Assembly: GCF_014856545.2 (NCBI RefSeq)
Contig: NZ_CP109811.1
Location: 366,001-430,000 of the forward strand
DNA length: 64,000 nucleotides
Reading direction: 5' to 3'
Source: Mesobacillus jeotgali
GTDB lineage: Bacteria; Bacillota; Bacilli; Bacillales; Cytobacillaceae
Of the stretch, positions 33,125-42,151 are shown in pieces (the first letter of the stretch is position 1; each line of letters starts with the position of its first letter). A model generated the notes under the pieces. It had not been told where the DNA came from. It saw only the letters and a program-made list of their open reading frames with translations, and made no database searches. The translations under genes and the position numbers were made by a program.

Positions 33125-34549
33125 ATGAGCATCAAAATTGGTAAGGTTCCTTATAAAGAGCGAATCCAAAAAGGGATCAAAGATGATTTTATGCGGCAGG
33201 CTGTTTCCTCCGCGCAGGGAAGATTCCGGACTGGACGGATCACACAGGCTGAGGAGCTTGGGAACTGGGAGGACTGGCGCAATTTGGGGGAGGAAATCCG
33301 CACCCATACGCTGGAAAACCTGGATTACTATCTGCAGCAGCTGAGTGAGCAAGTATCCAGACGCGGCGGGCATGTATTTTTTGCCGAGACAGCGGAAGAA
33401 GCCAATCAGTACGTTAAAGACATTATTTTAAAGAAGCAAGCGAAAAAAGTAGTAAAGGCAAAATCGATGGTCACCGAGGAAATCGGCTTGAATAAGGCGC
33501 TTGAGGAAGTCGGCGCTGAAGTGGTTGAATCCGATCTTGGCGAGTGGATTCTGCAATTGGACGAAGATCCGCCGTCCCATATCGTGACCCCTGCGCTGCA
33601 TAAAAATAAACAGCAAATCCGCGAGACTTTTGCGAAGAAAAAAGGCTATACCGGTTCAGATACGCCCGAAGAACTGGCCGCCTTTGCCCGTGAACAGCTG
33701 CGTCAGGACTTTTTAGCTGCAGATGTCGGCGTGACAGGCTGCAACTTTGCGATCGCGGAGTCAGGGTCGATCACGCTTGTCACAAATGAGGGAAACGCTG
33801 AAATGGTGACAGCTCTTCCGGATACCGTGATTACGGTAATGGGCATGGAGCGAATCGTGCCGACATGGGAGGAAATGGAGGTCCTTGTCAGCTTATTGAC
33901 GCGCGCAGCGGTTGGCCAGAAGCTAACAAGCTACATTACAGCTCTTACTGGAGCACGTCTTGATGATGAGGTTGATGGTCCAGAGGAATTCCACCTGGTT
34001 GTTGTCGATAATGGCCGCTCTAAGATACTCGGAACTGAGTTCCAGTCAGCCTTGCATTGCATTCGCTGTGCAGCCTGCATCAATGCCTGCCCTGTTTATC
34101 GCCATATCGGAGGACATGCGTATAACTCGATTTATCCAGGTCCAATTGGTGCGGTCATCACTCCGCTGCTAGAAGGTTATGACGATCATAAAGAGCTTCC
34201 GTATGCATCCACCTTGTGCGCGGCCTGTACCGAAGCCTGCCCTGTAAAAATTCCATTGCATGAGCATCTGATCCGCCATCGCCAGATCATTGTGGAAAAA
34301 AATATGGCCCCAACAGCTGAAAAGTTGATGATGAAAGGTTTTGCGGCATGGGGTTCTAATCCGGCAATTTATAATATGAGTGCAAAAATGGCCAAACCGG
34401 CACTCGGACCATGGACTAAAGACGGAATGATTGAAAATGGACCAGGACCATTGAAGGCATGGACCGAAGTTCGAGATTTTTATGCGCCACAAGGACAATC
34501 GTTCCGTTCGTGGTTCAAGCAAAGACAGAAAGACGGTGAATCCAAATGA
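33125..34549 (+). CDS. lutB: Lactate utilisation protein B (iron-sulphur/LUD domain protein)
   Basis: 474 residues. An N-terminal LUD domain (about 60-290) with [20 protein letters not shown] is followed by two ferredoxin-type cluster motifs, [15 protein letters not shown] (about 312) and [11 protein letters not shown] (about 364). The last 80 residues are a LutB C-terminal domain. It carries electrons from lactate within the LutABC complex. GGAGGG precedes the ATG. Its stop overlaps the lutC start by 4 bases, so expression is coupled. Confidence 0.94.
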   Translation: MSIKIGKVPYKERIQKGIKDDFMRQAVSSAQGRFRTGRITQAEELGNWEDWRNLGEEIRTHTLENLDYYLQQLSEQVSRRGGHVFFAETAEEANQYVKDIILKKQAKKVVKAKSMVTEEIGLNKALEEVGAEVVESDLGEWILQLDEDPPSHIVTPALHKNKQQIRETFAKKKGYTGSDTPEELAAFAREQLRQDFLAADVGVTGCNFAIAESGSITLVTNEGNAEMVTALPDTVITVMGMERIVPTWEEMEVLVSLLTRAAVGQKLTSYITALTGARLDDEVDGPEEFHLVVVDNGRSKILGTEFQSALHCIRCAACINACPVYRHIGGHAYNSIYPGPIGAVITPLLEGYDDHKELPYASTLCAACTEACPVKIPLHEHLIRHRQIIVEKNMAPTAEKLMMKGFAAWGSNPAIYNMSAKMAKPALGPWTKDGMIENGPGPLKAWTEVRDFYAPQGQSFRSWFKQRQKDGESK

Positions 34550-35247
34550 GCACCCAAAATCGAGAAGCCTTTTTAGATAAGCTGGCGTCCAGGCTTGGAA
34601 GGGAGCGGCGGACAGAAGGAGTGGAGCGGCCGCAATGGAATGTCACTCCGCAGGATGAAGTGTTCAAAGGCATGAGCCAGGATGAGTTGGTCGAAGTGCT
34701 TGAAAAGCATTGCAAGGTCATCCACACTACTTTTAAACGGACCGATCGTGCCGGACTGACCAGGGTGCTGAACGAAACGCTTCATGCCTATGAAGGGAAG
34801 AAGATCGTCACATCCAAAGACGCACGCCATCAGGAATATGGAGTCACGAAGTTCTTTGAAGAGCAGGGCGACCAGTTGGATGTTCATGTGTGGGATGCCA
34901 CTCTTGGCAAGGAAAATCAAAAAATCGCGGAACGAGCCGATGTTGGGCTTGTGTTCAGTGACATCACGCTAGCCGAGTCGGGCACCGTGACATCCTTCAA
35001 TACGAAAGATAATGGCCGTTCGATCAGCCTGCTGCCGCGGACATTTATTGCCATCATCCCGAAAAGCACCCTCGTGCCCCGGATGACCCAGGCAGCCAGA
35101 CATATCCATCAAGCCCAGGCCGGAGGCGAAGACGTCCCATCCTACGTCAGCTTCATCACCGGCCCAAGCAACAGCGCAGACATTGAAATGAACCTGATCG
35201 TCGGCGTTCATGGGCCCATGAAAGCTACTTATATAGTGGTGGATTAG
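34546..35247 (+). CDS. lutC: Lactate utilisation protein C (LUD domain)
   Basis: 233 residues forming one LUD domain: [20 protein letters not shown] (about 137-156) and [20 protein letters not shown] match the corresponding part of LutB, and [20 protein letters not shown] near the C-terminus is typical of LutC. It is the third component of the lactate oxidation complex. It starts within the lutB stop codon. There is no strong terminator immediately after; the next is the hairpin at 35461. Confidence 0.92.
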   Translation: MSTQNREAFLDKLASRLGRERRTEGVERPQWNVTPQDEVFKGMSQDELVEVLEKHCKVIHTTFKRTDRAGLTRVLNETLHAYEGKKIVTSKDARHQEYGVTKFFEEQGDQLDVHVWDATLGKENQKIAERADVGLVFSDITLAESGTVTSFNTKDNGRSISLLPRTFIAIIPKSTLVPRMTQAARHIHQAQAGGEDVPSYVSFITGPSNSADIEMNLIVGVHGPMKATYIVVD

Positions 35248-35460
35248 GAGAGGGCATAGATTAGGTTGCCATCTTCTATTCTGTTATAATCCTGTTGATA
35301 TTTTATGAGATATGTGGTAACATTTCGTTAATTTCATAAACGAATCGAGAGATTTTGATTAACTTTATTTACACAAATATAAGCTTTAGCATGCCGGTTA
35401 AATATCTATTTGGCTGAATGAAAAAGCATTTTATTAAAAATAATAAAGTTGAAAATAAGT

Positions 35461-35512
35461 AAATCGATGTATTCCTTTTTAGAGAGTTACTTAAGGGATG
35501 CATCGATTTTTT
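35461..35512 (+). terminator. Terminator or attenuator before the DUF2294 gene
   Basis: AAATCGATG (35461-35469) and CATCGATTT (35501-35509), extended inward by ATTCC/GGGAT, form a long stem followed by TTTTTG. It ends only 20 bases before the next start codon and so could attenuate that gene as well as end lutC transcription. Confidence 0.6.
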
Positions 35513-35531
35513 GTTTAGGGGGGAAGAGTAT

Positions 35532-35897
35532 ATGAAAAAGTCGAAGGGTTCCATTGAATCTGATATTAGCAAGGCAATTACTCAATGGGAAAAGGATTAT
35601 CTTGGCCGCGGCTCTGTATCTGTTAAGACAGACATACTGAGGGACATGGTTATTGTCAACTTGCAGGGTGTGTTGACGCCGGCTGAATATTCCGTGTGTG
35701 AAACTAAAGATGGCATGCTTACGATCAAAAAGACACGTTCGGAGTTAGTAGAATCAGGCTTGGAGATTCTTAAGGAGATCATCTTTACGATCAGCGGCGG
35801 AGAAGTGAAAAGCTTTCATACAGATATAAGTTCTCGTACTGGAGAACGGGTAATGGTATTTAAATTGCATCACGATCTTGAGAAAAATATTATGTGA
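35532..35897 (+). CDS. DUF2294 domain protein
   Basis: 121 residues matching the DUF2294 pattern as I remember it: an N-terminal ISKAITQWEKDYLGRGSVSV, central MVIVNLQGVLTPAE and a C-terminal HTDISSRTGERVMVFKL. It is small, soluble and of unknown function. The ATG at 35532 follows GGGGGGAAGAG; a TTG 21 bases upstream is less likely. It precedes a bicarbonate transporter gene, separated by a strong terminator, so it is probably its own transcript. Confidence 0.75.
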   Translation: MKKSKGSIESDISKAITQWEKDYLGRGSVSVKTDILRDMVIVNLQGVLTPAEYSVCETKDGMLTIKKTRSELVESGLEILKEIIFTISGGEVKSFHTDISSRTGERVMVFKLHHDLEKNIM

Positions 35898-35949
35898 TAA
35901 AAAATCAATAAAGGGAGATCTTTAATAGCCATTAGGCCAGTTGAAGATA

Positions 35950-36007
35950 AACCGACAATTCAATTCAGTGGTTTAGCCGCTTGATTCTGGAATTGTCGGT
36001 TTTTTTA
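35950..36007 (+). terminator. Strong terminator after the DUF2294 gene
   Basis: AACCGACAATTC (35950-35961) and GAATTGTCGGTT (35990-36001) form a perfect 12-base stem with a 28-base loop, followed by TTTTTT. Confidence 0.85.
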
Positions 36008-36156
36008 TGGGCTTTTTTCGTCAAACATTGCTGCTCGCTCACGAATGAATGCAATCCGATCGGAAGTCTCTGAAAAAAAGTCCTGCAAATTCTTGTTCGT
36101 AAATCAGCAGCCATGCTAAACCATCCATGTAGAAAAATAAAAAGGGAGGAAGTTGA

Positions 36157-37164
36157 ATGAACGAAACAATACTTCAAAATTTATTATCACCTGTTGTGTT
36201 GTTTTTTGTGTTAGGGATTATTGCGGCCGTCGTTAAATCTGATTTAAAGTTTCCAAATGGTTTAAGTGAAGGTTTGAGTATCTACTTATTAATTGCGATT
36301 GGAATTAAAGGAGGAATAGAGCTTTCGCATTACTCGATTGAATCTGTACTGGCACCAATCATGGGGGCATTATTTTTAGGAATCATGATCCCTATTATTA
36401 CGCTGCTTTTCATGAGAGTAATAAAAATGGATTTGGAAAATTCCATAGGGCTGGCCGCCACCTATGGGTCGATAAGTATCGTTACCTATGGAGCGGCTAT
36501 TGTATTCCTTGAAAAGAGCGGTACAACGTATGAAGGGTTTATGAATGCATTGGTTGTACTAATGGAAAGCCCGGCCATTTTAGTATCTTTACTGCTGCTG
36601 AAAATAGCTGAGAACAAAAAAGGTTTAGCGATGTATTCTACCCGGAATCTAGGAATAATCCCTGCATCGGCAAACTTAATAGATAAGGAAGTGCTAAGGG
36701 AAAGTATTTTTGGAAAAAGCATCCTGCTTCTTGTTGGCAGCTTGTTGATAGGCTGGGCACTTGGTGAAAATGCAGTCCCGATGGTTAAACCATTATTCAT
36801 AGATTTATACAGCAGTGTATTGATTCTATTCCTTCTAAATATGGGGTTGATTGCAGGACAGCGCCTGCCAGAGGTGAAAAAGCATGGCCTGAAACTGTTG
36901 ATATTCGGCTTATTCACTCCCCTGTTATTTGGCAGTTTGGGGGTGCTGGTAGGACACTTCGTTGGCTTATCTTTAGGAGGAGTCACATTAATGGGAGTTT
37001 TAGCCGGAAGTGCTTCATACATTGCTGCACCCGCTGCTCTTAAAACCTCTGTTCCAGAAGCTAATCCATCTATATATCTGGGTTTATCTTTGGGAGTCAC
37101 TTTTCCCTTTAACTTAATATTTGGAATACCCGCCTATTATGAAATGGCTAAATGGATACAATAA
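36157..37164 (+). CDS. Sodium-dependent bicarbonate transporter SbtA-like
   Basis: 335 residues with about ten membrane segments in two inverted halves. The N-terminal LSPVVLFFVLGIIAAVVKSD and LLIAIGIKGGIELS, then AATYGSISIVTYGAAIVFLE and the C-terminal MGVLAGSASYIAAPAALK, match SbtA (PF05982). In cyanobacteria SbtA takes up bicarbonate with sodium; heterotroph members are poorly studied. AGGGAGG precedes the ATG. The next gene begins 13 bases after its stop and must be co-transcribed. The usual PII-like SbtB is not visible, but the partner gene could replace it. Confidence 0.85.
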   Translation: MNETILQNLLSPVVLFFVLGIIAAVVKSDLKFPNGLSEGLSIYLLIAIGIKGGIELSHYSIESVLAPIMGALFLGIMIPIITLLFMRVIKMDLENSIGLAATYGSISIVTYGAAIVFLEKSGTTYEGFMNALVVLMESPAILVSLLLLKIAENKKGLAMYSTRNLGIIPASANLIDKEVLRESIFGKSILLLVGSLLIGWALGENAVPMVKPLFIDLYSSVLILFLLNMGLIAGQRLPEVKKHGLKLLIFGLFTPLLFGSLGVLVGHFVGLSLGGVTLMGVLAGSASYIAAPAALKTSVPEANPSIYLGLSLGVTFPFNLIFGIPAYYEMAKWIQ

Positions 37165-37177
37165 AGGAGAGAAAATC

Positions 37178-37675
37178 ATGTCAACATTAACAATTTCAGC
37201 GACAAAAAAAACGATGATTATCACTGGTTTTAACCAGGGTATTTATCCTTTGCTTCCAGCTATAACGAATAAAAGTAAAAAGGATTTGATGGTCCTTAAC
37301 AGTTTTGGTGCAGTAATTTCCCAGCCCTATGGCTGCTTGATCCGAAATATTATCCTGGCAATATACAATGAAAATGTAGAAGAAATCTATCTGATTGGTG
37401 AAATAGGAAGTCGAGAAGTGAAACCAAATAAGGACGAAATGCTGCGGAAGATCAAGGAGGCTGGGACTTCATCAGATATAATCAATACAATCAACTATAT
37501 TGATGCAGTCGATCATGATGTAATCAATTGGTTAATAGGATCACAAAATGTTGAGGATGTCCTTAAGAAGAATAAAGATTTAATTGAAGGCCACCCCTTA
37601 ATTCCTAAGTCTATACCTGTCCATGCTTATATTGCCAATTCAGCGACCGGCGAATATTACCCAGTCTCAGAATAA
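37178..37675 (+). CDS. Possible beta-carbonic-anhydrase-like protein without zinc ligands
   Basis: 165 residues. The order DLMVLNSFGAVISQPYG, then LIRNIILAIYNENVEEIYLIGE, recalls the beta-carbonic-anhydrase core (aromatic strand, Ser-Leu helix, strand before the His-x-x-Cys site), and HPLIPKSIPVHAYIANSATG resembles its C-terminus. The zinc ligands (Cys ... His-x-x-Cys) and Asp-Arg pair are absent, so catalysis is unlikely. The fold assignment is an inference. Its ATG follows AAAGGAGAG and lies 13 bases after sbtA, so it probably serves the transporter. Confidence 0.45.
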   Translation: MSTLTISATKKTMIITGFNQGIYPLLPAITNKSKKDLMVLNSFGAVISQPYGCLIRNIILAIYNENVEEIYLIGEIGSREVKPNKDEMLRKIKEAGTSSDIINTINYIDAVDHDVINWLIGSQNVEDVLKKNKDLIEGHPLIPKSIPVHAYIANSATGEYYPVSE

Positions 37676-37690
37676 CGTGGATTTTTTTTG

Positions 37691-37722
37691 AAAAGCGCAC
37701 TTCGCCGAGGTGCGCCTTTTGA
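37691..37722 (+). terminator. Terminator of the sbtA operon
   Basis: AAAAGCGCACTT (37691-37702) pairs with AGGTGCGCCTTTT (37708-37720) with one bulge. Confidence 0.65.
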
Positions 37723-37906
37723 GGCTTTAGCCTTCAAATCGGAAACCGAAATAGGTATAGTATGTATTAAAAGTCGTACTGAAATGAGTAGTCAACGAGA
37801 TGGATAAGATATGGAATGGCAGCGCCTATAGTAAAAAAGTAATCATGTAGTTATAAAAAACGAGGACCAATCCGGAGCAGGACACATAAGAAAGCAGGTC
37901 ATTAAA

Positions 37907-38467
37907 ATGAAAACTGAAAAAGAAAAGATGCTCGCCGGGGAAATGTACAACCCTGCAGACCCAGTATTGGTTAAAGAGCGCGAGGAAGCCAGGCGAAAAG
38001 TGAGAATCTATAACTCAACTCTAGAAACGGAAGGCGAAAAGCGGACGAAATTATTAAAAGAATTGCTCGGTTCCACAGGTGAAACCGTCGTAATGGAGCC
38101 GATTATACGGTTCGACTATGGCTATAACACCCATGTCGGTGAGAACTTCTTTGCCAATTTTGACTGTACGATCCTTGATGTTTGTGAAGTCCGCTTTGGT
38201 GACAATTGTATGCTCGCTCCGGGCGTCCAAATCTATACCGCCACTCATCCGCTGCATCCAGATGAAAGGAATTCAGGCCGGGAATACGCAAAACCGATCA
38301 CGTTTGGAAATAATGTCTGGATTGGAGGAAGTGCCATCATAAACCCGGGAGTCACGGTGGGCAACAATGTCGTGATTGCATCAGGAGCAGTCGTGATAAA
38401 GGATGTGCCAGACAATGCAGTGGTTGGCGGCAATCCGGCCAGAGTGATTAAACAGATTGAACTATGA
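37907..38467 (+). CDS. maa: Maltose/galactoside O-acetyltransferase family
   Basis: 186 residues. The N-terminal Mac domain ([20 protein letters not shown], about 8-27) precedes a left-handed beta-helix with the catalytic histidine in [13 protein letters not shown] (about 112). [20 protein letters not shown] and [10 protein letters not shown] close the helix. It transfers acetyl from acetyl-CoA to the C6 hydroxyl of glucose, maltose or similar sugars; its biological role in Bacillus is unclear. It stands alone before the amine oxidase gene. Confidence 0.88.
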   Translation: MKTEKEKMLAGEMYNPADPVLVKEREEARRKVRIYNSTLETEGEKRTKLLKELLGSTGETVVMEPIIRFDYGYNTHVGENFFANFDCTILDVCEVRFGDNCMLAPGVQIYTATHPLHPDERNSGREYAKPITFGNNVWIGGSAIINPGVTVGNNVVIASGAVVIKDVPDNAVVGGNPARVIKQIEL

Positions 38468-38587
38468 TTAGCGCTATTCCGATGTGGTTGGTTGGGAGGG
38501 CTCGTCTTGCCTTCGGATTGAAATTCGGCAAGAACGAATATATGCCTGTACATAAATACACTCGGACTGTGATTGGAGGAAACGTTT

Positions 38588-39697
38588 ATGAAGGAACCCG
38601 TCGTCATTGTCGGGGCTGGGCTTTCTGGGCTTCGTGCAGCCGATTTGCTTTTATCAAAAGGAATAAAATGCAAGGTGCTGGAGGCGCGGAGCCGAATTGG
38701 GGGCAGGGTTTTAAGTATGGCAGCCAAAACCAGGCCGGAGATTGGCCGATTCGATTTGGGCCCGACCTGGTTCTGGCCGAATCACGAGCCTGTTATCACC
38801 AAGTTGGTGAAAGAACTCGGATTGCCCACCATTGAACAGCATACCGCAGGAGCCATGCTTTTCGAGCAATCGAAAACTGGTCCAGTACAGCGACATGTAT
38901 TGCCAGAGGGCGCAGTTGAAAGGTCGATGCGGCTGGAAGGAGGGATCCAGTCCCTTATCGATGCTATCGCATCCTCACTTCCGCCGGAGACAATTGAACT
39001 GGATACACGGGTGAACGCAATCCAAATGGATGAAGCTGGTGAAGCCATAATAGAAGCAGAGCAAATTGATGGAAAAAAGAAAATCATCCGTGCAGAAGCT
39101 GTCATCCTGGCATTGCCGCCTAGAATCGTGGCGGAAAGGATTACTTTTTCACCAACACTTCCTGATGGACTTATGGCCAGTCTGAAAGACAAGCCGACTT
39201 GGATGGCGGGACAGGCCAAGCTAGTAGCGGTTTACGAGCGGCCATTCTGGAGGGAGGATGGTCTTTCCGGCCAGGTCACCAGCTGGGCCGGTCCTTTGCA
39301 GGAAATTCATGATGCTTCGCCTGATAACGGTTTTGGCGCACTGTTTGGATTTTTCGGGCTACCGGCAAAAATGCGAGTAGAACTGGGGAAAGATAGAGTT
39401 ATCCAGTTGGTCCTCGACCAATTGACAAGGCTTTTTGGACCGACGGCTGGAATGCCAATTGAACTGCTTTACAAAGACTGGTCCATCGATCCTGATACTG
39501 CTGTGAAAGAAGATGCACAGCCGCTAAAAAGCTTCCCGGAATATGGCCTGCCGGAAGGAAAGAGTTCGTGGGGAAAGAGGGTTATTTTTGCGGGTACAGA
39601 AACAGCACCAGGGCATGGCGGTCATCTTGAGGGCGCACTCCGGTCAGCGGAAGTGGCTGCTTCTGAAGTAATGGGAATTATTAAAGGACATTATTGA
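38588..39697 (+). CDS. FAD-dependent amine oxidase-like protein
   Basis: 369 residues. The N-terminus VVIVGAGLSGLRAADLL is the FAD dinucleotide-binding loop, followed by KVLEARSRIGGRVLS, the GGR motif of monoamine oxidases. FDLGPTWFWPNHEP (about 56-69) and a C-terminal FAGTETAPGHGGHLEGALRS (about 338-357), which holds the flavin-contacting region, complete the family. The substrate is unknown. GGAGG lies 8 bases before the ATG at 38588. An overlapping frame at 38464-38835 is a shadow. Confidence 0.83.
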   Translation: MKEPVVIVGAGLSGLRAADLLLSKGIKCKVLEARSRIGGRVLSMAAKTRPEIGRFDLGPTWFWPNHEPVITKLVKELGLPTIEQHTAGAMLFEQSKTGPVQRHVLPEGAVERSMRLEGGIQSLIDAIASSLPPETIELDTRVNAIQMDEAGEAIIEAEQIDGKKKIIRAEAVILALPPRIVAERITFSPTLPDGLMASLKDKPTWMAGQAKLVAVYERPFWREDGLSGQVTSWAGPLQEIHDASPDNGFGALFGFFGLPAKMRVELGKDRVIQLVLDQLTRLFGPTAGMPIELLYKDWSIDPDTAVKEDAQPLKSFPEYGLPEGKSSWGKRVIFAGTETAPGHGGHLEGALRSAEVAASEVMGIIKGHY

Positions 39698-39830
39698 TAG
39701 AGTTACGGCTTTTCTCTCAGTATCATTCTGGAAAATAGATAAAAACGGCGCCAGTTTGACCGTTAATTAAAGTGTTTATAAATATACCCTTGTGCGGCGA
39801 TTTCGTTATGAATCAGGGGTGAATATAGAA

Positions 39831-40095
39831 GCTAAAGGGAGTCTTATGTGGAGCTATTGGAGTACATAAGGGTGTCTTTAGGTGCTAAAGAGGGTCTTTT
39901 GTGGAGAGGTTGAGGTACATAAGGGTGTCTTTAGGTGCTAAAGGGGGTCTTATGCGGTGAGGTTGAGGTACATAAGGGTGTCTTTAGGTGCTAAAGGGAG
40001 TCTTATGTGGGGAGATTGGAGTACATAAGGGTGTCTTTAGGTGCTAAAGGGGGTCTTATGCGGTGAGGTTGAGGTACATAAGGGTGCATTTAAGG
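39831..40095. repeat. Five tandem copies of a 53-base repeat
   Basis: Units start at 39831, 39884, 39937, 39990 and 40043, exactly 53 bases apart, and a decayed sixth begins at 40096. Across each unit boundary CATAAG-GGTGT-CTTTA and TAAAG-GGGGT-CTTATG pair as a hairpin with an internal loop. No spacer sequence and no protein frame. The rest of 39698-40203 holds nothing recognisable. Confidence 0.85.
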
Positions 40096-40203
40096 GTTAA
40101 ACAGTGTCTTTACGCTTCTAAGAGAAAACCACTTTATAAATGGTTCATTTTACCTGTTAATGATATAGTAATAGCTAACTAACTTGAGAGGAAGCTGTAA
40201 TGA

Positions 40204-41190
40204 ATGAGTTGTAATGCGTGCGTGGTCGGGAAATTGCAGTTTGAAGTCAGGGTCGAAGGAGAGCGGAATTTGGCTATCTATCCTGAAGTGGTTCGTCATA
40301 TGGAGCGGAACGGTAAATTAATCCGGGCGGAGGGTGATTCACTGTTTGTAAAAGAACCGGGAATGAGAGATTTCCTTGATTTTTGCCATAATCACATGGA
40401 GCCGAATGCAATCTTTTTTCGGCTGGATGAAGGCAGCTGGCGTCCGCTTGAGGAGGCGAAGGAAACTCTCGAGAGTGAATGGATTGATGAGGTGATCCGC
40501 AAAGAGCTGGTTACCTGCCATGCTCAGCCGATTGTTGATACTAAAGGAGAAATATATGCCCATGAGATGCTGGCCCGATTTTACCGTGAAGATGGATCGG
40601 TGATTTATCCTGGTGAAATCTTCGGTGCTGCCAGGAAGCGTGACCGGTTATATGCGCTTGACCGGATTTGCAGAATGGCCGCTGTCAGAGCAGCCTCTTT
40701 TACTGACAAGAAGGCCTTCATCAATTTCATTCCCACGTCCATCTATTCTCCGGAGTTCTGTTTGAAGTCGACAACAATGCTTGCTGATCGGTTGGGAGTC
40801 GATTCCGGCAGGCTAGTGTTTGAGGTGGTCGAAACAGAAAGTGTAGAGGACACGGACCATCTGAAGAGAATTCTTTCTTTTTACAAAGAAAAGGGGTTTC
40901 GCTATGCGCTCGATGACGTTGGGGAAGGGTATAGCACCTTGGAGCTGCTTTCGGATTTGCAGCCGCATTACATGAAATTGGATATGAAGTATGTCCAGGG
41001 AGTTGCCGCCGATCCTCAAAAACAGCAGACTGCTTCCGCGTTTTTAGCCGAAGCGAAGAAGCTGGGGTCTGTTCCGCTTGCAGAGGGAATTGAGGATGAG
41101 GAAGATTTTGAGTGGCTAAAGGCGAATGGATATCAGCTGTTTCAGGGGTACTTGTTTGGGAAGCCGGCTCCGATTGAACAATTAGTTTAA
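40204..41190 (+). CDS. EAL-domain cyclic-di-GMP phosphodiesterase
   Basis: 328 residues. A 95-residue N-terminal part with CNAC (about 3-6) precedes the EAL domain. The signature EAL reads EML in HEMLARF (about 120). The other metal and catalytic residues look present: NFIPTSIY (Asn), FEVVETES (Glu), YALDDVGEGYS (Asp-Asp), MKLDMKYV (Lys), AEGIEDEED (Glu) and QGYLFGKPAP. It should hydrolyse c-di-GMP to pGpG and so favour motility over biofilm. The start ATG follows GAGAGGAAG. The 53-base repeat array lies directly upstream. Confidence 0.88.
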   Translation: MSCNACVVGKLQFEVRVEGERNLAIYPEVVRHMERNGKLIRAEGDSLFVKEPGMRDFLDFCHNHMEPNAIFFRLDEGSWRPLEEAKETLESEWIDEVIRKELVTCHAQPIVDTKGEIYAHEMLARFYREDGSVIYPGEIFGAARKRDRLYALDRICRMAAVRAASFTDKKAFINFIPTSIYSPEFCLKSTTMLADRLGVDSGRLVFEVVETESVEDTDHLKRILSFYKEKGFRYALDDVGEGYSTLELLSDLQPHYMKLDMKYVQGVAADPQKQQTASAFLAEAKKLGSVPLAEGIEDEEDFEWLKANGYQLFQGYLFGKPAPIEQLV

Positions 41191-41193
41191 AGT

Positions 41194-41226
41194 AAAAAAG
41201 AAACCGTTTACTTCGGTTTCTTTTTT
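41194..41226. terminator. Bidirectional terminator
   Basis: AAGAAACCG and CGGTTTCTT form a stem flanked by an A run on the left and a T run on the right. It serves the EAL gene and the convergent small gene. Confidence 0.85.
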
Positions 41227-41409
41227 CTATATATTCTTGGCCGAATTCAGGGAACGCGTTGCTCCCCAAGCCTCTTTCATTTCTTTTATGGCTGCTGTCA
41301 GGAGCTCAATGTCCTTTAGAATTTGCGCTTTGATGACTGTGTCAGCACTTGATTGATACTCGTTTTTTAGTTGAATAAGTTCTCTTTGTAATAGAAAAAG
41401 CGTCAGCAT
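41227..41409 (-). CDS. Small helical protein of unknown function
   Basis: About 60 residues, MLTLFLLQRELIQLKNEYQS onward, almost wholly helical with heptad-like spacing of leucines, no membrane segment. The ATG at 41409 lies 6 bases after GGGGAG; an ATG 6 bases further upstream touches that site. Size and helix content recall small Spo0E-like or coiled-coil regulators, but no signature motif is present. Confidence 0.45.
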   Translation of the reverse strand: MLTLFLLQRELIQLKNEYQSSADTVIKAQILKDIELLTAAIKEMKEAWGATRSLNSAKNI

Positions 41410-41521
41410 CTTCATCTCCCCTTTGATGAAAAGAACTATCTTTCTCTTTATATAGTACTAAATACCCAAATCGGCGTTTTTAAAACATGAAATCGGATAT
41501 TAATTCCAGATTAATTTAATT

Positions 41522-41645
41522 TATCGGCGAAAAACAAAATATATCGACCACATTTTAAGATATATCAGCGGATTTTTGATTTTATCGACCACATTTGAGA
41601 ATATATCGATCACTTTTCGTATTTTATCGACCACATTTGAAGTAT
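41522..41645. repeat. Six degenerate repeats with a 20-21 base period
   Basis: TATCG(A/G)CCACATTT-like units start at 41522, 41542, 41563, 41583, 41604 and 41625. The spacing alternates between 20 and 21 bases, close to two helical turns, so all copies face the same side of the DNA. No coding frame. Confidence 0.7.
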
Positions 41646-41821
41646 GCTGACCTGATTCTTCGTTGGGTGGGGGAAGCGAACCAATTCTTGTTCAGGATTA
41701 GATAAAATACAAAATGAAAAATAGTTGAAAAAGCGAGGAAGATGATTTACTATCAATTCATAACACGATATATTGTGTTATGAAATGGTTTCTATAACTA
41801 AATATTGAAATTTACCGATAA

Positions 41822-41983
41822 GTATGGTGTCTGAACAAGACTTAATAGGGAATCTGGTGAGAATCCAGAACTGTTCCCGCAACTGTAAGTGCTGACGAAA
41901 TAAGGATGAACCACTGTCTAAAAAATAGATGGGAAGGCCTTAAACTAGGGTGAAGCACAAGTCAGGAGACCTGCCATATTTAT
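41822..41983 (+). ncRNA. Cobalamin (adenosylcobalamin) riboswitch
   Basis: Conserved elements appear in order: GGTGTCTG at the 5' end, AATAGGGAATCTGGTGAGAA then TCCAGAACTGTTCCCGCAAC, TGTAAGTGCTGACGAAA, and the B12 box AAGTCAGGAGACCTGCC (41959-41975). A terminator hairpin follows at 42089. With ligand bound the riboswitch would stop transcription of the thioesterase-nrd operon. Confidence 0.9.
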
Positions 41984-42088
41984 TCGTGTTATCTTCTTCG
42001 GGAATAGGGAAGGTATACGGGGATAAATTGACAGTCTCATTCTGCTTTTTGCGGCTCCATATGAGTTGTTAATACATCAACGTTACTT

Positions 42089-42117
42089 AAACCCATCTTT
42101 CGAGATGGGTTTTTCTC
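42089..42117 (+). terminator. Terminator of the cobalamin riboswitch leader
   Basis: AAACCCATCT (42089-42098) and AGATGGGTTT (42103-42112) form a 10-base stem with a 4-base loop, then TTCT. It lies 35 bases before the first start codon and is the likely expression platform. Confidence 0.85.
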
Positions 42118-42151
42118 ATTTTTCAGGGAGGTTTTCAGAGAGGAGTCAGGA

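Noticed and set aside
38464..38835. 123-codon frame overlapping the amine oxidase start
   Set aside because: It is in a different frame from the clear FAD-binding protein and lacks a ribosome site and recognisable motifs.
39831..40095. Possible CRISPR array
   Set aside because: The 53-base units abut directly without unique spacers, and no cas genes are present.
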